Assembly: GCF_025399195.1 (NCBI RefSeq)
Contig: NW_026252102.1
Location: forward strand, 186,001 to 250,000
Direction: 5' to 3'
Source: Umbelopsis ramanniana AG
Lineage: Eukaryota; Mucoromycota; Umbelopsidomycetes; Umbelopsidales; Umbelopsidaceae
Length of the DNA: 64,000 nucleotides
Made by a program: the position numbers and the translations under genes. The first letter of the stretch is position 1, and each line of letters opens with the position of its first letter. Shown here in pieces: positions 32,694 through 45,588 of the stretch. The notes under the pieces are model-generated. The model saw only the letters and a list, made by a program, of their open reading frames with translations, was not told the origin of the DNA and did no database searches.

Positions 32694-34420
32694 TTACTGT
32701 TCTTCAGCCTTGATTTCAGCAATCTCATGGAGGTAGGTGCCAAGCAACTTGATGCCTTGGATATAGTTGGAACGATCAAGCTTTTCGTTGATGGAATGGG
32801 CACCCTAATAAAGTAGAAAAAATGTCAATCAAGGAACGGAATAAAGGCACAGCTAAGAACAGAACATACATCGTCACCACGGCCCATAGGCAAAAGAAGA
32901 ACATTCTTGTTAAGAGCATCCTGGAAGGACAAGGTGACAGGAATAGAGCCACCTTCACGTGTCATATCAGGCTTGACATTGAAAACCTTCTCAACAGCCT
33001 TAGCAGCAGCAACGTAGTTCCAGTGGTTAGGAGTAGCGAACCAGGGCTTTCCAGCGTGGCTGCACTCGATGTTGAGGACATTCTTGCTGTTGAGCTTTGC
33101 GAATTCGGATTCAATGTGCTTCTTAACAAGTTCGGTAATCTTCTCAGGTTCCATATCAGGAACGGAACGGATAGAGAACTTTCCGATAACCTTAGCTGGG
33201 ACTACAGTCTTGTCACCTGCATTGTAGAAGGCACCTTCAACACCGTGAATAGAAAGGGAAGGGTATCTCCAGCGGTGTTGCAAGATATCACGTTCGCTAT
33301 CGAAAATGTTGACCTTGCTACCAACAGCACTATGGAGCTCGTCCATCTGGAAAGCCAAGTTATCGTATGTACGTTCTTCCTCCTCTATCGAAACGACAAG
33401 ATATTTGTAAGTCCCTAATCAGCCAATTGCCTATAACACATCCATTGAACAAAAGGCAACTTACCAGTGAGAGGGGCAACCTGGTCATAGATACCAGGGA
33501 TGAGGATCTTACCGTTAGGAGCGACCAAGTTGCTCATAACAGCAAAAAGATCAGTCATAGGTTCGTGGACAGTGCCTCCAAAGACACCAGAGTGCAAATC
33601 TCTGCCAGGTCCCTTGATGCTAAGATGGAAGTAAGATACTCCGCGAAGACCATAAGTCAAGCAGGGCTTGGTGGTACCGAGCCAGTAGTTATCAGAAATG
33701 CAGACAACATCAACATCGGCAAAGTATTTCTTGGCCTCGAGAAGGATAAGGTCATCAAGACCCTCAGAGCCAGACTCCTCCATACCTTCAAAGCACATCT
33801 TCAAGTTGACGGGAAGTTCGAGACCCAAGCTCTTGTGGGCTTCGATAACATTGATCCATCCAAGAATAGGACCCTTATCGTCTGTGCTGCCACGACCGAG
33901 AAGACGACCCTCCTCATCCTCAACGAGGGTGAAAGGATCGGTGTTCCAACCGTCTTCCTTAAGAGCCTGATAACACACAAAATGATCCATTTAGGTTTTC
34001 CCAGTGTATATGATGCCCACTTTAAAAATTAACTTACAGGTTGAACGTCATAATGTCCATAGACAAGGACAGTCTTCTTTGCAGGATCGTTGCCATAGGT
34101 AGCGAGGACAACAGGAGGAAGCTTCAAGGTAGTTCCGTCATGCATCTTTTGCATACCAACGTCGCGTGTCTCAACGCTAGCACCAAGAGTCTCAAGCTCA
34201 GAGACAAGGAATTCGCTCATGCGAACAACGTCTGGGCGACGAGCAGCCTCGCTACTCACACTGCAATCAGGTGTGTAAGCTGTGAGCGATAAGACGTAAC
34301 GTGAGATGAGGCCACGTGATGGGGTGGCACTTACCTGGGGATCTCGACGGCCTTACGAAGACGATCAATGAAGTCAGATTGGTGAGCTTCGACGTAATCA
34401 AAGAACTTGGCTACAGACAT
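32694..34420 (-). CDS. DUG1: Cys-Gly metallodipeptidase DUG1 / CNDP-type (478 aa, 5 exons)
   Basis: Exons complement(join(32694..32804,32870..33384,33465..33966,34038..34260,34335..34420)); 1437 nt in frame. M20-family zinc/manganese dipeptidase; the yeast enzyme cleaves Cys-Gly in glutathione breakdown, and animal CNDP2 is the cytosolic non-specific dipeptidase. Metal ligands and catalytic residues are visible: [11 protein letters not shown] (His, Asp), [12 protein letters not shown] (bridging Asp), [12 protein letters not shown] (catalytic and metal Glu), ISDNYWLG (Asp), and [14 protein letters not shown] (His). The lid/dimerisation domain carries [16 protein letters not shown]. Length matches CNDP2 (475 aa). 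All active-site residues are intact. Confidence 0.95.
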
Positions 34421-34539
34421 GTTGCAGGAAATGAAAAGAAGAATGAAGTAGTGGGTTTATTTTTTTGAACAATTTTTTTTACACTGTAGCGGGACCTGTG
34501 CGTGCGAAATTTGACGCTGCATACGCTTGATTGGCCCGG

Positions 34540-35207
34540 TTATTGTTTACCCGTTGACCCAAAACCTCCAGCACCTCGGAGAGTGTCTTCCAAGCTCTAA
34601 TGGACGCTCGCTCGTTAACTCTTGTCTGTTTGCTTTCATTTCATTACCATCTGTTTTTCTTACCTCAACCTCAACCACGGGAGGAGTGAAGATTTGCTCC
34701 AATATCAACTGTGCAATACGTTCACCTTCTTTCACTACCCATCATGAAAAGATTCGGCGTTAGTTCCGCTTCCATGGCATAGCATATCTTGCTACGTTGT
34801 CATTACCTTCATAATCCGTCTTGGAAAAGTTAAACATGACGACACCAACGGGGCCACGGTAATCCTCATCGATCACACCAGCTCCAGTATCAAGATGATG
34901 TTTAACAGCCAAGCCAGAACGTGGTGCGACGCGTCCATAACAACCTGAAGGTACAGCGATAGAGATATCTGTTGGGACAACAGCCTTTCCTTGAGCAGGA
35001 ATAACTGTATCGGCAGAGCTGAATGGGAGTCATTAGTACTGTGTTGCATGGTAATGCCATTGGTTCCAGTATGGTGAGCTAAACTTACCAGTAGAGATCA
35101 TAACCAGCTGCATGGCTGCTACCACGGGTTGGGATTCTTGCGCGATCGCTAAGGCGCTTAACTAGGAGAGATTGTATGGGGGCCATAGTTGTGAAGGCTT
35201 TGTTCAT
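34540..35207 (-). CDS. DUT1: dUTP diphosphatase (152 aa, 4 exons)
   Basis: Exons complement(join(34540..34596,34664..34734,34807..35018,35089..35207)); 459 nt in frame. Trimeric all-beta dUTPase that hydrolyses dUTP to dUMP and pyrophosphate, keeping uracil out of DNA. All five family motifs are seen: [11 protein letters not shown] (1), PRSGLAVK (2), [14 protein letters not shown] (3), [10 protein letters not shown] (4) and the P-loop-like [10 protein letters not shown] (5) at the C-terminus. Two start codons are possible: 35207 ([10 protein letters not shown]) and 35186, seven codons later. The second gives the size typical of the nuclear enzyme. Confidence 0.96.
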
Positions 35208-35984
35208 AAATTGTTTGAGATCAAGGTAAAAAAGGCTGATTCGGTTTCAGTCGCGTTGTCCACCACGCGTTCGCTGGTCGCCAAAAAAATTCCAACTTCT
35301 GCGGCCCCAATGTGACTGACTTTGCTGCTCTTGGCAGCCAATCTCTAAACACCTACCATTTTTAATAATTTAAAAGGTTAATATGACCCTTCATCCGCCA
35401 CTGGGCATACATATGATGCATGTGGCACATACAAGGCATATGAACAAAACTTTCAACATGCAGAGTTACTGCTATCATGAGCACTTTACCTACTGCGGCC
35501 TTACCACTACCATTTGATAGCAGTAGATTGCGTGTCGCCCAAAAATAAAAACACCATTACGAATTGACAAGCAAATTTATCTGCAAGACGATGAATAAGG
35601 AAACGCCGTTGTAGTCAGCACGTCGTGCAAAACTAACAAGGGACAACGCTTTCAAAGGAGGCTCTCTATGTTCTTCGTACATATTAAGGCAATTCTAAAT
35701 AAACCAAAAGGCTTTTTTTAGTTACAAACACATTGTTAAGACGTTGATGTTTCATAAAAAGTACAGTTGAACACGCTTTGTTATTATCTGGTTCGGTTAA
35801 GGTTCGCGGCTGGGCACTTCCATCTAGGAACGTGCGGGGGGAGAGAAGAAGGATCATCAGGAAACATAACCAGCCAGGGGCAGCGCACCATTTGACAGTG
35901 TGAATTACTATTTATAAGAAACGGCGCTGAAAAGCACCCAGAAAAATAAATAGGCTCAAACCTCTCTTCGTTTCGTCTTGTTCG
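35208..35984. other. Divergent promoter region dUTPase / chitin synthase
   Basis: 777 bp between divergent starts. Besides the MCB-like site near the dUTPase end, a TATA-like TATTTATAAG (about 35909-35918) lies about 70 bp before the chitin synthase ATG. No coding sequence recognised. Confidence 0.4.
35265..35270. promoter_or_regulatory. MCB-like element (ACGCGT) upstream of dUTPase
   Basis: Perfect palindromic ACGCGT 58 bp upstream of the dUTPase ATG; a second CGCGT core is at about 35252-35256. In ascomycete yeasts ACGCGT is the MluI cell-cycle box that drives S-phase nucleotide-metabolism genes through MBF. Relevance in this organism is inferred. Confidence 0.45.
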
Positions 35985-38900
35985 ATGCCATCACCTATGA
36001 GTACTTCCTCGATTCATGAAAAGACATTGAGTCTGGAGCTAAGATCCAGTTCACATAATCACATTCCGCAAGTGAGTAAGCACCCCATCAATGGGAACCC
36101 ATCAAATTGAAAGACCCTTTGATATCATTAAATGATACCAAAAAACAAGCAAAGAAAAAAAAATATATATCATCTCTTTCTACTCATACACAGCCATTGA
36201 ATTGTAACTCATTGTCTTTGCAGGCTGATATTACTGACATGCCAGTGAATAAGCCGGAAGATTACAATGCAACATTATACACTACACCAGTAACTAATCC
36301 ACCAAGGGCATCCACCGAACTCACACGGGATAACAGTCGAAGAAGTCATCATGGCAGTATATTGCGAGCACGGTCACTTACCCGACCCGACCGACAGCGA
36401 CCAAGACCACCATTATTTCAACACGACATGCTTCCTCCACAACGTACAAAGATGGATATGGTACGAGCTCGCAATGAAATTCTCAATGCATCCGCCGTAG
36501 CGAAAGACAGCAACATTGTGTCTTCGCATGAGGCTAAGCACCTGCCGCCTGTTCCCCGAAATCCTGTTCAAACTGCCAACATGACATGGTGGTCAATCAC
36601 TGCAAATATTGCCACGTGCTGCTTCCCCAGCTGGTTCCTCAGTTATTGTTTTAAAAAACATAACCCACTCGTCCGTCAAGCATGGCGTGAAAAGGTAATA
36701 CCCCTAGAGAGGGCAATCTATTTCGTGTTCGCAGAAAAAAAGGAGTACTGGGTGTTTTCCAATCCGCATGCATCTAATATTTGATAATACTTTCCATCCA
36801 TAAGGTTACACTCGTGTACATCATATTATTTTGTTGCTTGGCACTGGCGTATCTAACATTCGGACTGCAACAAACATTGTGCCCAGAGCAGCGACAGACC
36901 TATGCTTATTCCACTTCCTACAACGGCTCTTTGGTCAAAGCGTATCGTGAAAATATCACGGTTCATGGCATGTTATACCCATATGAGACAATGCATCATT
37001 ATCTTGCCACAAAAGGTCTCAACCTCACGAAGGAGTTTCAGGGCGTCGACCTGAGTTCACTATTTGACGCAGACACATCTGGGGCATGCAAAATATATGA
37101 TGCCAACCGCAGTGGTGCCACCTCCACCCTTGGCAACTGCATAGTCAATGGTCCTTATGGTGAGTTTTTTCTAGGAAAATTCTATTTTCAATTATCCACA
37201 GCCTTTCTCCCCTCGACCATCCCTTATTTCCCAATTTGTAAATGTGAACTGCTTTTGATGTCTGATTATGAATTTCACTCATTACCGAGGTACCTGAAAA
37301 ACATTGTTACATACAGACAAAGTGTTAACTAACTGGTACTTTTTCTCTTTTCTTGTCTGTTCATTTTAGGAGGGACTCTAAAAACTAAGAATGGAAATTG
37401 TATTCCCATGAAGGATTTGCTTCTACAATACAAGTCAACTGCCACGTTGAGTTATGACTGGACGGATTTTCAGCCTGAGGGTATCGGCAAATTGCACGGG
37501 ACCCCTCTTGTCCTGCTTGGAGAAAATGGTAAAATAAATATCTTTTCGGTGGCTCTATAAAAGAAATTTTATGCTTTACTGATACATTTTATCCTGATTA
37601 TATCGAGTATAGTGCTCAATATGTCTCAGTATATCAATACAGGGATTGAGTTTTACGGAGTCAATACGCACATTGCTCTTTTACAGTCTCTCGGGAATGA
37701 CGGCTCATTAGCACTTTCCAACTGGGACGACGCCAAACAAGCGCAGAACTGTCTCTTGGCCCGGTACCGAGTCGGAGTTATCCAAACCGAAACGGGCGGC
37801 TGTATAGCGTCAAACCTGGTCATGGATATCATGCTTGGTATTATCATCTCATTGATTGCTGTACGTTACTCCATGGCCATTGTCTTCCGATGGTTCATTG
37901 CTGGAAGACTAGTCAGACCAGGTGGTCGATCAGGTCTAGTATCATGGCAATCTCGTCGAAACGGAAGTAACGATTCCTTCAATTGGCAAGCATACCAAGC
38001 TTCACCTTACAGAAACAGCATATCCCAGCCAGCCCCACCACCCATGGAACCCAAATTAGTACCCCCACCCAAGGACTTGTATACCGTTATGCTAGTCACA
38101 TGCTACTCGGAAGGTATTCTTTCCCTCAAGACAACCATGGACAGTTTGGCAGAAACTCATTATTCCAAACAACACAAATTATTCGTTGTTGTCGCGGATG
38201 GCATGATCACCGGTTCGGGTGAAACCCAATCCACCCCGGACATGGTACTCTCCATGCTTGACTTACACCCTTTGTCATTGGACCCAAAGCCTTGCTACTA
38301 TCAAGCGATTGCCGATGGTGAAAAGCAACTTAATCGAGCCAAAGTGGTAAGTTTTTGGGTAGTGTGAAGCTCCGAACTACGACTTTTGGCTCAGTCTTAT
38401 TTTCCCAGTATGCAGGTACATATAAACACAGAGCAAGCTCGACACCATGTCTCTTGATTGTCAAATGTGGAACGCCATCAGAAGAAGGCACTAGCAAACC
38501 AGGAAATCGAGGCAAGCGGGACTCTCAGGTACATGTAGCTTACATATGGATAACACCCAATGGGTTTTTTTTTCATCACATTAACACATATCACCCTAGT
38601 TGATATTGATGACATTCTTTCAACATGTTCTCTTCAATGATCGACTGACTGAACTACACTATGAAATGTTTTGGAAGATGACGACCCTGATGAACGGCAT
38701 TACGCCTGACAAGTTTGAGGTTATTTTAATGGTAGGTGCCACATAGCCTTTCAATTTTGCACTGTGGCGAGGAGAAATGGACCATGCTAATGATGACTAC
38801 CTTAGATTGATGCGGACACTAGAGTCATGTCAGATTCTCTCTCTTACATGGTTGAGGCTATGAAAAATGATCCTACCATCATGGGACTTTGTGGAGAGAC

Positions 38901-40292
38901 TTGCATAGCTAATAAGGCACAGTCATGTAAGCTATTTACATACGTGGGGTATAACCATTATCACAACTGCTAATGTTGATTTACAGGGGTCACTGCTATA
39001 CAAGTGTTCGAGTACCACATTTCACATCACTACGCAAAAGCGTTTGAATCGTTTTTTGGCGGTGTGACTTGTCTCCCTGGTTGCTTCAGCATGTACAGAA
39101 TCAAAGCTCCTAAGAATGGCGCTTGGGTACCCATTCTTGCCAGCCCAGATATCATCCTGGAGTACAACTTGAATGTTGTGACAACACTTCATGCCAAGAA
39201 CCTTTTGCTGTTAGGAGAGGATCGATTCCTTTCGACGCTAATGCTCCGAACATTTCCCAAGCGGCAGATGATTTTTGTTCCTCAAGCTCGATGCAAAACC
39301 GTTGTCCCCGATAATTTTGCTGTCCTTCTATCACAGCGTAGACGATGGATTAATTCTACCGTTCACAATTTGATGGAGCTAGTCATGGTTTCGGATCTTT
39401 GCGGAATTGCTTGTCTTTCCATGCAATTTTCTGTCTTGATTGACTTGATAGGCACTGTCGTGCTACCGGCCGCCATTGTCATGACAATATGGCTAATTGT
39501 GACCAGCGCAGAATCGGCCACGCCACAGTGGCAGCCCATCATTCTTCTTTTGTCTATTCTTGGTCTTCCAATTGTGCTTATTATTGTTACCATGAGAAAA
39601 CTTGTTTACATAATGTGGATGCTAGGTAAGTCAACGACCCATGATCAATAGTAAAGGCAAACGCACTCTAATGTAACTTTTTATGTCATGCAGTCTACAT
39701 CATGGCATTGCCCGTCTGGAATTTCATTCTACCAGTATATGCTTTTTGGCATTTTGATGACTTTTCCTGGGGAGCTACAAGAGTTGTGGAAGGCGAAGTA
39801 AAGGGATCCGGTCATGATGACGACGATAAAGGACTGTTTGACTCATCCCAACTCACAATCAAGCATTTGAACGAATGGGAAATAGAGAGAACAGGAAGAT
39901 CGATTTACGGTAAACCACGAGTCATGAGAAGCTACTACAGTAATCGAAACTTGGTTGCCTATGACCGACAAGATCGTTATAGCCTGCATACACCTTCCCC
40001 CAACCCGCTTGCATCGCCTGCCCCACGACCAATGTCAGCCAACATCTTACACAACATGTATCAAACACCCAATCAGTACTCTCGAAATAATATATATCTT
40101 TCCACTCCTCCAACATCATCTTCCGAAATTCGGCACTCCTTCCTCAAAAGTCTCCAAGCTTCTTCTACCAATACGTACGTTGATGCATCATCACGCGGAG
40201 GCGTATCCACTATCTCCAAGGCTCAGTCGTCGGCCAACTCATCGACGGTCTCCAGATCAAGTGACAACGACTCAAGCACGATTGTCCCTTAA
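35985..40292 (+). CDS. Chitin synthase, division 2 / class IV type (1138 aa, 10 exons)
   Basis: Exons join(35985..36071,36224..36694,36805..37159,37370..37528,37613..38346,38409..38528,38600..38731,38806..38926,38987..39625,39694..40292); 3417 nt in frame. Polymerises UDP-GlcNAc into chitin at the plasma membrane. The disordered N-terminus is followed by two membrane segments (about residue 187, [20 protein letters not shown]; and [19 protein letters not shown]). The GT2 catalytic domain has [26 protein letters not shown] (about 687), [10 protein letters not shown] and the product-binding QRRRW motif (about 843). A C-terminal cluster of at least three membrane helices and a Ser-rich tail follow. 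There is no myosin motor and the layout resembles Chs3-type enzymes. Enzymes of this kind need a Chs4/Skt5-type activator in yeast; one candidate lies at the right end of this window. Confidence 0.95.
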
Positions 40293-40492
40293 AATAATTA
40301 TTATTTTGATATACACATTCGCAATAAACACGCACACTTGTAAGGTACAAATGAAAAGATTATACAGTAAAAGTGAAGTAGAACAAAAGAAAATGATCAC
40401 ATTATGCTTTCATTGTGCCCATTGATTAAATTTAAAATGCCGACCAATTCGTTACTTGCTCGGTTCGAGATAGTGATCTGGTTGGCTTCACC

Positions 40493-42152
40493 ATGACAGA
40501 CTCCATTGATACGATTACCGAAGTGGAAAGCATCGAACATGACTCCCAGGGAAAAGAGCCTTTTCGAAGGTTCCAACGACACACTGAGGGGCAACATCAT
40601 AATGAGGATCGGCGGATAATGAGTGAACAAGATGCTCAAGTTCAAAAGCGCTTGACATCTTCCTCCGAACGTATACTGTCAGCCTGTGCTGGAGCGCTTA
40701 TGACCTCGCTTCTCGGTAAGGATAAACACTATACTTCTAAAATTGTGTGAATTTTTCAAAATGTCCTGTTGACTAAACTAGTTATGTTCATTTATTAGTC
40801 ACTCCATTGGATGTGGTCAAAACTAGACTTCAAAGTCAAGAGAAATGTGCCACAGGATCTATACATTTTCACCATAGATCAGCCGAGATAGGCAGTAAAC
40901 AGTTAAATGGAACGCTGGTAAGATATTTCTTTATCAGCATACGATAGCAGTGATTACATCCTATTCCACACCCATAATCCCTGTGCTCTAACCAACTCAT
41001 GGCATCTTCATCTAGGACGGTCTCTATAAGATTATGCGGTATGAAGGGGTTCCGTCATTATGGAGGGGGTTATCACCGGCTTTGGCTATGTCAATCCCAG
41101 CTACAATTATATATTTTGTCGGATACGATGCGGTAAGAGATACTACCCGTCAGCAGGTTGGAGAAGACTCTTTTCTCTATCAATACTCGCCACTCTGGGC
41201 AGGAGGCGTTGCACGTAGTAAGTCCTAACCTTCAACGAACTGTTGCCGTAAATTCACATGAGTTTTAATCGATTTTTGTTCCAACAATAGCGTTTGCTGC
41301 ATTCTTTATATCCCCTATAGAGCTATTCCGAACCCGCATGCAATCAGTGGAAGGTGTGAAAGGCTTTCGGTCTGTCTTCAACGGTGTGCAGGCTATGGTC
41401 CAACAACATGGCCCTCGATCTTTATGGAGAGGCTTGGTTCCAACCATGTGGCGAGATGTACCATTTTCCGGTAGGTTTGACATGACATATTGATAGCACA
41501 ACGATCCCACTGTGAATCTGATCACAGCGATATTGTATATAGCGTTGTACTGGATGAGTTATGAGAAGTCAAGATCTATATTGTCTGCGAATGCGGCTCT
41601 GCACCAAGGAGCTAGCCCAGAGGATGCATGGAGAGAATTTAAGCTATCGTTTGCATCTGGAGCGATATCTGGCATGGTATGTTGCTGTTCCCATGCACAC
41701 TATCTAACATAGCAGCCCACTCATTTTGGTGTCTTTTTAGGTTGCAGCTATCTTGACCACACCATTCGACGTTGTCAAGACGCGCCTTCAAGTCAGTAGT
41801 CGAGAAGGTAACATCACATCACATTCTCAAGCTCATCCGTTTTTAAACCGAAAAAATGAAACTAAATGAACACTTTCATTTCTTCAGAGAGGCGCATGCT
41901 TTTCTCCATAAAGGAAATCTATCATCTTGAAGGCATACGGGGACTCTTCAGAGGTGGGGATGGATAGAGATATGGAATCAAGTTTGACTTTCAAGTTGCT
42001 AACCCTTCTGTTATCTAGGATGCATTCCTCGGTTAGCCAAAATTGCCCCCTCATGCGCTATCATGATCAGCAGCTATGAAGTTGGCAAAACATTCTTTGC
42101 ACGCAAACGCGCGGAAGAATTGCAAAACACACTTACCATCCAACAGACATAA
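40493..42152 (+). CDS. MTM1: Mitochondrial carrier, MTM1/SLC25A39-40 type (379 aa, 8 exons)
   Basis: Exons join(40493..40715,40799..40917,41016..41217,41291..41470,41528..41676,41741..41807,41888..41953,42019..42152); 1140 nt in frame. Six-helix inner-membrane carrier with three repeats and their signature motifs: PLDVVKTRLQ, PIELFRTRMQ and PFDVVKTRLQ. Subfamily residues (VPSLWRGLSPALAMSIPATIIYFVGYD, WRDVPFSAILYIALYWMSYE) place it with Mtm1/SLC25A39, which supports mitochondrial glutathione import and iron-sulphur/manganese homeostasis. The matrix loop after helix 1 is shorter and has one Cys (EKCATG), whereas animal SLC25A39 has a cluster of cysteines there. An N-terminal polar extension of about 60 residues precedes helix 1. 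Confidence 0.92.
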
Positions 42153-42556
42153 TACCAAAAATGTATCATAATTATTCACGCTTGAGCGCAAGACTGGCGG
42201 GTTTTTGTTCGTGTGCACGCTACATATACAAATTTATCAGTTGACATTCCCCTTCAACATACATTGACGCCGTTTTGTTAATGTTATTGAAATAGAGCAT
42301 TTAAAAAAAAGAGTAAAACGTATGGAAAAAGAAAGGCGGATGGTGGGGAGAGACGGGAAAAGGTTCACAAAACACAAAAGAAAACATTGATGAAAAAAAA
42401 CACAAGCTGATACAAACGAGATGTGTAATTAAAAAAAAGTTGAGCTACTTGATATTCTTCTTGTTCAGTCAGGCAATTGAAAAAGAAAAGAAAAAAAAAG
42501 TTTTTTTTTGGTTTTTTTGAGAGGGCTTATGGACCTAGCATTTTGCTAAGATTGAT
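42153..42556. other. Intergenic, convergent 3' ends
   Basis: 404 bp between the carrier stop (+) and the HMG-box stop (-). Dense A and T homopolymers (about 42301-42520) probably include poly(A) signals of both genes. No gene seen. Confidence 0.45.
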
Positions 42557-42932
42557 TTATTCCTCGTCCTTGCCATCATGAGCAGCCTTTTCTTTTTCGT
42601 AGCGCTTCTTGTCAGTTTCGGCTTGGGCAATGTAAGGCTCCTTGTCCTTGTCAGTCATGGCCTTCCACTTGTCACCCAAGATCTTGCCGATTTGACCTAA
42701 TAACAACAGAGTTAGCGAGTGAAAACAACCCTCTCAATTCAAACGCGCGCGTGCACATACCGAAACCGGCCTCAGGGTTCTCTTCTTGAACGGTCTTGCG
42801 GTGGGCTTGGGAGAAGAACATGTAGGCAGACAAACCACGCTTGGGAGCGCTGGGGTCCTTCTTGGCACGGCGCTTCTTACCGTCGTCAGCGCGCTTGCTA
42901 ACCTTAGTATCCTTTTTTGATTCCTTTGGCAT
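42557..42932 (-). CDS. NHP6: NHP6-like HMG-box protein (103 aa, 2 coding exons)
   Basis: Exons complement(join(42557..42696,42761..42932)); 312 nt in frame. Single HMG box with basic N-terminal arm ([14 protein letters not shown]...[22 protein letters not shown]) and [14 protein letters not shown]...[22 protein letters not shown]6-type proteins bend DNA without sequence preference, help FACT and chromatin remodelling, and are abundant nuclear proteins. Start is the ATG at 42932. An acceptor-like CTTTTAG lies just upstream and a GTAAGT donor at about 43315 on this strand, so a 5'-UTR intron of roughly 380 nt is likely. Confidence 0.94.
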
Positions 42933-43913
42933 CTCTAAAAGGTACAACGGAATACTTTAGTACGGAAACGCCTTAAAACGCGCGTTTTCAGCCAAGCTGA
43001 GCGCGTTATAGAGTGATTATGATAAGGATAAGTCGATATATAACGAGTACATGCGACTAGTCGCGAGAATAAGCGTGCTATAGCATAGACTGGTAGGCCA
43101 TAGCTTGAAGAAAAAAAAAAAGTGAGAGAAAAAAAAAACAGAAGGCCCCCAGCTGAGGGTGGGAATGGGGTGTTTGAAGAGGATGATAGGTTGAATGACG
43201 GTAATGGAGGTAGAGTGTAAAGTAAAGAGTTTTTGGGGAAGCAGAGAGAAGGTATGAAGGTGACTTCGGGATATGAAGCCTTACTGTCGGGGCCAAAGCG
43301 CTCTCCAGCTTAAATAACTTACCAGCGTTTTTCTTGCAAGTGTGAGTGTTAAAGCGTAAAGGGGAGAGTTCAGTGGGCGAAGCGAGCTCACAGCTAAAAA
43401 AATTTAATGTGCTGGCCTGCTGGGCTGGGCTGAGTGAACCGGGCCAGCGAAAAAAAAAAAAAAAAAAAGCATGACGCCCCTTGCTACGTTATACTTGCGA
43501 TTACAGTACGCAATGTACAGCGCGCTGCTTATTATTAAATAATTATTGCCTGACTCCCTTTTCCTTACCCTTGCAACCAAAGCAGAGTTTACTCTCTTCC
43601 TTTCTTACAAGTGCATGCTCATAAAAAGATGGCTTACTGAATACTTTGCATTATACCAAAGGATCAAAAAACCATAGACTACAAAAAATGTATAATATAA
43701 ATAAAATAATTTAAAAAAAAAAAGGCGTGAGATTGCAGTCGTACCACGCACTAACGAACCAAAACAGCAGGCTCGCGATCTCGACTGGTACGGAGCTGCT
43801 GCAGTGCTCCCAAGGACTTTTCTTCCCCTTCTCAGTCTGATAATCATTTTTAAGCTTGGAGATTTTTAAAATACGCGTTTCTCATTATTACTTTCTAAGA
43901 GAGAAAAATCAAA
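42933..43913. other. HMG-gene promoter and 5' leader region
   Basis: 981 bp upstream of the HMG gene and downstream of the ArfGAP gene. Contains a likely 5'-UTR intron of the HMG gene, a 14-bp perfect palindrome AAAACGCGCGTTTT (42975-42988), a (GGGCT)-like repeated stretch (43418-43435), and an A run of about 19 at 43450-43468. ORFs here are short and shadowless; no protein recognised. Confidence 0.45.
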
Positions 43914-45412
<1,499 letters not shown>

Positions 45413-45588
45413 CTGTTTGTGATATTTCCAGCCTCAGCGAAAGCGGGATCGAAAGTCCAATTTTGTGTGTGAGAGAGTGTCCCGCTGAGCACGTGTTTCC
45501 TAGTGACGTTGCTCCAGCTGGGACTGCTGCTCGAGAGGATGGAAAAGCTGACGCGTCAGAGCACTACTAACTCTATACCTTGGACACT
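45413..45588. promoter_or_regulatory. Bidirectional promoter ArfGAP / proteasome beta-2
   Basis: 176 bp between divergent ATGs. It contains an E-box CACGTG (about 45490-45495) and a perfect 10-bp palindrome TGACGCGTCA (45549-45558), 31 bp before the proteasome-gene ATG, which combines CRE-like half-sites (TGACG) with an ACGCGT core. No yeast-type proteasome element (GGTGGCAAA) is seen. Confidence 0.4.

Noticed and set aside
36107-36223. Upstream in-frame extension of chitin synthase exon 2
   Set aside because: Sequence is Lys-rich homopolymer without an ATG of good context; a GTGAGT...TTTGCAG intron joins a proper ATG exon at 35985.
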